Source of the DNA: Cavenderia fasciculata
Lineage: Eukaryota > Evosea > Eumycetozoa > Acytosteliales > Cavenderiaceae
NCBI RefSeq assembly: GCF_000203815.1
Contig: NW_004457708.1
Coordinates: forward strand, 1,240,001 to 1,304,000
Reading direction: 5' to 3'
DNA length: 64,000 bases
Shown: positions 60,471 through 64,000 of the stretch, piece after piece
Layout of the letters: the number at the start of each line of letters is the position of its first letter
How positions within the stretch are numbered: the stretch's first letter is position 1
Notes under the pieces: model-generated
The model's database searches: none
What the model saw: only the letters and a program-made list of their open reading frames with translations
Told to the model about the DNA's origin: nothing
Translations under genes and position numbers: made by a program

Positions 60471-62266
60471 ATGGTTTCCTTTTGGTTAATCTCTTTGGTT
60501 ATAATCATATTATCATTTGTATGTACAACTATCTATCTTTGTTTGATTGGATCAATAATTAACTAATTCTAATTTTCCAAAATTTGTACTTTTACAAAAA
60601 GGTGATCAGAAACAAAAAATATAATGAAAAGGATCCACCAGGCCCTTTTTCATATCCAGTAATAGGTATTGGACCTTTTAAATTAGGATGTATTCATTTA
60701 GTGTTTAGATACTATTTAGATAGATATGCAAAGGTTGGAAAGGTTTTAAAAATATTTTTATTTGATCAGCCTTATATCACTATTGCCAATCCAACAGTCC
60801 TAAAGAATGTTTATTCTGCAGAGAATGGACAATATTTCAAAACTAGACCTCCACCCATCAGACATATTTTAGCTCACAATACAAACAATTCTTTTATTAT
60901 GGCTGATTATCCACAATGGAAAGAAACACGTAAATTATTAATTGGATCATTTGGTAAATCTAAACTAGCAAAGAATTACTCCCCTTTTATTGATTCTCAA
61001 ACTCAAGAATTATTAAAAAAGTTTAAACATTATAATGGACAACCTGTAAGCCTAAAAAAACTTTAATTATACTTTATAACAAATTTAATTATATTTCGCT
61101 AATTTAATATTCTTAAATTTAATTAGATTGAAATCAATGATTATTGGAAGAAATATTTTATGAATATGGTTTCAAATCATGCATTTTCACATTATGTTTC
61201 ATATGATGAAGATTTTAATCAAGGATTTTATCACAAAATATATCATGCACTTGAAGGTATCAATTTTGGAATGCTTGTACAATTAATTTTTTCAAGTTCC
61301 TATTTTATGTGGCCACTCAATTATTTGATTCAATTTATTCTAAAAGATCATTATACTGCTCTGCTAACTGAATTAACAAATATCTATAATCAACATGTTA
61401 AAACTATTGATGATGAAAAGTATGTCATGTAATCTGTGTACAATGGTTAAAACAACAGACTGGTACTAACAAACAAACCATTTATTTATTAATTTATTAA
61501 TTTATTTTTATAGTCCAAGAGATTTATGTGATTTATTAATTTCAGCAGGAAATGAAAAGGAATATGTTATAAATACATGTTTTGATATGTATACTGGTTT
61601 GGAAACATCATTATTTACATGTCAATGGGCAGTTTTAATGTTAAACAATTATCCACTTGTTCAAGAAAAGGTGTTTCAAGAACTCGACGAAATAGTTGGT
61701 CGAGGTAATCAATGTTTTATATCACATCGTCCAAATACTCCTTATTTCAATGCATTCCTATTAGAAGTATTCAGGTATAGACCAACCGTCATTTATTCAT
61801 TCCCAAGAGAATGTACTCAAGATGTTATACTTTCAGATTACTTTTTCCCAAAGAATGTATGTAAATCCTCTAAAAGATTAAAAAAAATAGATAAATGACA
61901 GTAGAGATTAACAAACAACAATTTTTAATTTAAAATGTTTAGTGTATGGTAGCAGCAAGTGTAGATGTACTTCATCATGATCCAGATTATTTTGATGATC
62001 CACATACATTTAATCCAGATAGATTTATGAATCCTCCGATTGGACAATTAAACAACAAAGAGAATATTTTACTTTTTGGATCAGGTAATAAGATTTGTAT
62101 TGGAATGAATCTTGTCAATGATGCCATCTATATTGCTTTGACCAATTTACTGTTAAACTTTAAGATCAAAAGTAAATCTGGAGAATACCAATTTTTAGAT
62201 GAAACTGAAACATCTATAATCTTTAGTTCCCCCAATAATTATTCTTATTGTTTATCTCAAAGATAG
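60471..62266 (+). CDS. Cytochrome P450
   Basis: Five exons (60471..60518, 60602..61045, 61127..61419, 61514..61856, 61943..62266) give 483 aa. The short first exon is the membrane anchor (MVSFWLISLVIIILSF), followed by the proline hinge 'KDPPGPFSYPVIG'. The I-helix block is 'YTGLETS' (Glu-Thr as in the oxygen-activation motif). The K-helix ExxR lies in 'LLEVFRYRP', the PERF-type block is 'FNPDRF', and the heme loop is 'FGSGNKICIG' with Cys ~428. It is an ER-bound monooxygenase of unknown substrate. The length is typical of dictyostelid P450s. The second exon's acceptor (AAAAAG) is A-rich rather than T-rich but keeps the frame. Confidence 0.95.
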
Positions 62267-62472
62267 ATTTAAATAACAAATTAAATTAATAATATTGGTA
62301 AATAGTTTAAATCCAATCTTTTTATCATCAATCCACTCCTAAAAATATATTAAATAAATAGAATTAAAAGTATTTATAAAATGATTGTGTCTCTTTTTTT
62401 TTTTGGTTTAAACAAACGTTTTAGAAGATAATTAAAACCATATATTGGTTCAATCAATGGATATGTTGATGT

Positions 62473-62599
62473 GATGATAGAATTTAATAGTCAATACAAA
62501 GTAATAATTATTAGATATTGGTATGCTTTGAAAGGTTTGAACCCAATAGATATATATCCATTAATTATTACTTTGTTTTGGCTATTAAATTCTATCATC
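62473..62599. repeat. Near-perfect inverted repeat (foldback)
   Basis: The arms 62473-62510 and 62562-62599 are reverse complements over 38 bases with two mismatches. They start GATGATAGAATTTAATAG and enclose a 51 bp loop whose edges also partly pair. No ORF explains it; the frame that spans it codes hydrophobic residues only. Confidence 0.85.
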
Positions 62600-62778
62600 A
62601 TGAATCAAACACTTTCTTTTTTTGGAGGTTGTTATTTCTGGAGTATAAGAGTTCATTGTTTGGTCCATATTCTTCCATGTGTGATTCTTTTGAATAGTGT
62701 GCAATATTGACTAGTACATTGTAATACCTAAAAGATATGTATAAAAGATATTGAAAAAAATGCAGCTTACGTGTCACA

Positions 62779-62901
62779 AGAATAATTGCTTATGGTTCAA
62801 AGAAGTTGTCTCCTTCTGAGAGAAACTATTCTACTTTGGAAAAAGAAATGCTCTCGGTTGTTTATTCATTGCGTACTAACTATTATAATACAAGTAAATA
62901 A
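62779..62901 (+). mobile_element. Ty3/gypsy-type LTR retrotransposon remnant (RNase H part)
   Basis: A short stretch reads like the start of a Ty3/gypsy RNase H domain ('IAYGSKKLSPSERNYSTLEK'). Nothing else of a complete element is present around it, so it is a broken fossil fragment. Moderate conservation of the motif suggests it is old but not ancient. Confidence 0.65.
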
Positions 62902-63112
62902 ATCACGACGAGGGACATCTTGGCCAATCAACCATTGCTAATATCAATCAATTAGCTGTCGTGAATCCACAAGCTATTGCTGCCATTGCATTATATGATG
63001 GATCTATTGGGGTTACAATCGATAGCAACGGCTTGAATAGATATTGATTTTACGAAATCAATAATGGTGGTGACTTCTTGGATGGTCTTGACATTGACGA
63101 GAAACAATGTGG

Positions 63113-63329
63113 CTAGAAGCCATTAATTAGTTTGGCACCTTTTTTGATTGGTCTGATGACCTTAAAACGATGACTGTTGATAGTTACTGTCTGGGTGGAC
63201 ATGTCTACATCATACTCTTTAGCAAATCTGGCATAGTCATAGCCAACTTTTTCTATTAAAGGTTCTATCCTTTGTAATTCCTCAAAGAGAGAATTTATTC
63301 TTTTGGAAAAGGAAGTAATCTTATGTTCT
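63113..63329 (-). other. Coding-like fragment of unknown origin
   Basis: An open stretch of about 70 codons on the minus strand with balanced composition ('FEELQRIEPLIEKVGYDYAR', 'INSHRFKVIRPIKKGAKL'). It has no credible start and lies next to the retroelement remnant, so it may belong to the same or another fossil element. I do not recognise the family. Confidence 0.35.
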
Positions 63330-63901
63330 TATCTGTTGTAATGTTGTATAAATATGATGATAAATTAAATGATAGTAATGTTTAATTCTTTTCTAAATTT
63401 TGGTATATAAAGAGCTGATATAGATTTGCTGAGTGTATCAGTTTTGTCCACTTTTCAGAAATATCTGTCACCTAATCAGCAAAACTTATAAATACTCATC
63501 TCTATCTGTAATATTCCTACTTGTTATTGCGATGTATCTAAATAAATATATTAAATGTGACACAACAAATTTTAATATGGCGAACGACGATCAATCTTTT
63601 TTTTTTAAAAAGCCTAAATAACTTAGTTGTACAAATAAAGGAATATACAATACTTTGTTTAAACATATTATTCATTTTATTTATTTTTTTTAACTAGTTT
63701 TTGTAATTTTAAAAGTTTTTTTTTTGTTTTTCTTTTTTTTGTTGTTTGTTTCTGGATTGGGAAACTATGAATTATTCTAATTATTATTATTATTATTATT
63801 TTTTGTTGGTATATAGGGTTCTTTGGTTGATTCAATTCTTTTTACACTGGTCTCTCTCTTTTTTGTTTCCTTTTTTTTTTGATTGTTTTGGTTTGTTTTG
63901 A
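63330..63901. other. AT-rich DNA between fossil fragments and the right-edge gene
   Basis: A TATATAAAGAG box-like word lies near 63403, and a short open stretch beginning ATGGCGAACGACG near 63577 runs into a T-run after a few codons. An ATT tract (63781-63800) and T-rich DNA precede the stop of the right-edge gene. The TATA-like word and short leader could be part of an element end, but I cannot show paired repeats. Confidence 0.35.
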
Positions 63902-64000
63902 TTAATGTGGTTTTTGATTGACCAATTCACCAAAAGCACCATCTGTACATCTCTTGAGATCTTTGTAGCTGACGACGAGGAGTGATTGTTCGTCTCTGCT
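63902..64000 (-). CDS. 3' end of an unidentified gene (runs off the window)
   Basis: The last 32 codons before TAA (63904-63902), open to the window edge, read 'EQSLLVVSYKDLKRCTDGAF' and end 'ELVNQKPH'. The codons favour C-ending choices (CTC, GTC, AGC, TAC), as in well-expressed dictyostelid genes, unlike the AT-rich DNA beside it. Too short to name a family. Confidence 0.55.
   Translation of the reverse strand, partial: SRDEQSLLVVSYKDLKRCTDGAFGELVNQKPH

Noticed and set aside
62471-62710. 79-codon ORF after the P450 gene
   Set aside because: It spans the foldback repeat; its sequence is explained by the two arms, and it has no credible start or homology.

Overview
The window looks like nuclear DNA of a dictyostelid social amoeba. 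It is AT-rich, with T- and A-rich intergenic DNA and short (about 60-110 bp) AT-rich introns that mostly start GTATGT or GTAAGT. Proteins carry Q, N and S runs, and several families are typical of dictyostelids: ankyrin-type proteins with NR(S/T)EGC repeats, SecG, and an RS-rich Myb protein. Some exons strongly prefer C-ending codons, and the intergenic DNA is less extreme than in D. discoideum. A relative outside group 4 (for example Cavenderia or Heterostelium) is therefore a guess; the sequence alone does not settle the species.

Layout. 0-7 kb: ricin-B-like lectin (-), an internally duplicated membrane protein (+), a decayed ankyrin-type gene (-) with a small ORF beside it, and a secreted protein (+). 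7-13.4 kb: AP-1 gamma adaptin (-), a Siw14-type phosphatase (+) and an RS-rich Myb/SHAQKYF protein (-). 13.4-16.9 kb: 3.5 kb without a gene. 17-31 kb: mitochondrial MaoC-type hydratase (-), Sec22 (-), METTL16 (+), a RING-TPR protein (+), a divergent XRN-type exonuclease (+), an NmrA-type protein (-) and an ankyrin-type protein (-). 31-39 kb: the very large RME-8/DNAJC13 gene (+). 39-40.3 kb: decayed coding-like DNA with a long inverted repeat. 40.3-43.4 kb: SecG (ankyrin-Sec7-PH) (-). 45.9-48.6 kb: an Atg27/MRH-type receptor (+) and ribosomal protein eL31 (-). 49.4-57.5 kb: a tandem array of three DNase II-like genes (+), the middle one with a shifted first exon. 57.7-62.3 kb: a second NRTEGC ankyrin-type gene (+) and a cytochrome P450 (+). 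62.3-64 kb: a foldback repeat, a retroelement remnant and the 3' end of a further gene (-).

Much of the housekeeping content is membrane traffic (AP-1 gamma, Sec22, RME-8, SecG, Atg27/MRH receptor), with lysosomal or secreted DNases alongside. I see no sign that these genes form one linked system. The most distinctive local feature is the DNase II array, whose members carry a long C-terminal extension not found in animal DNase II. Exon boundaries were read by eye and checked for frame continuity (summed exon lengths are multiples of three), but no transcript evidence was available.
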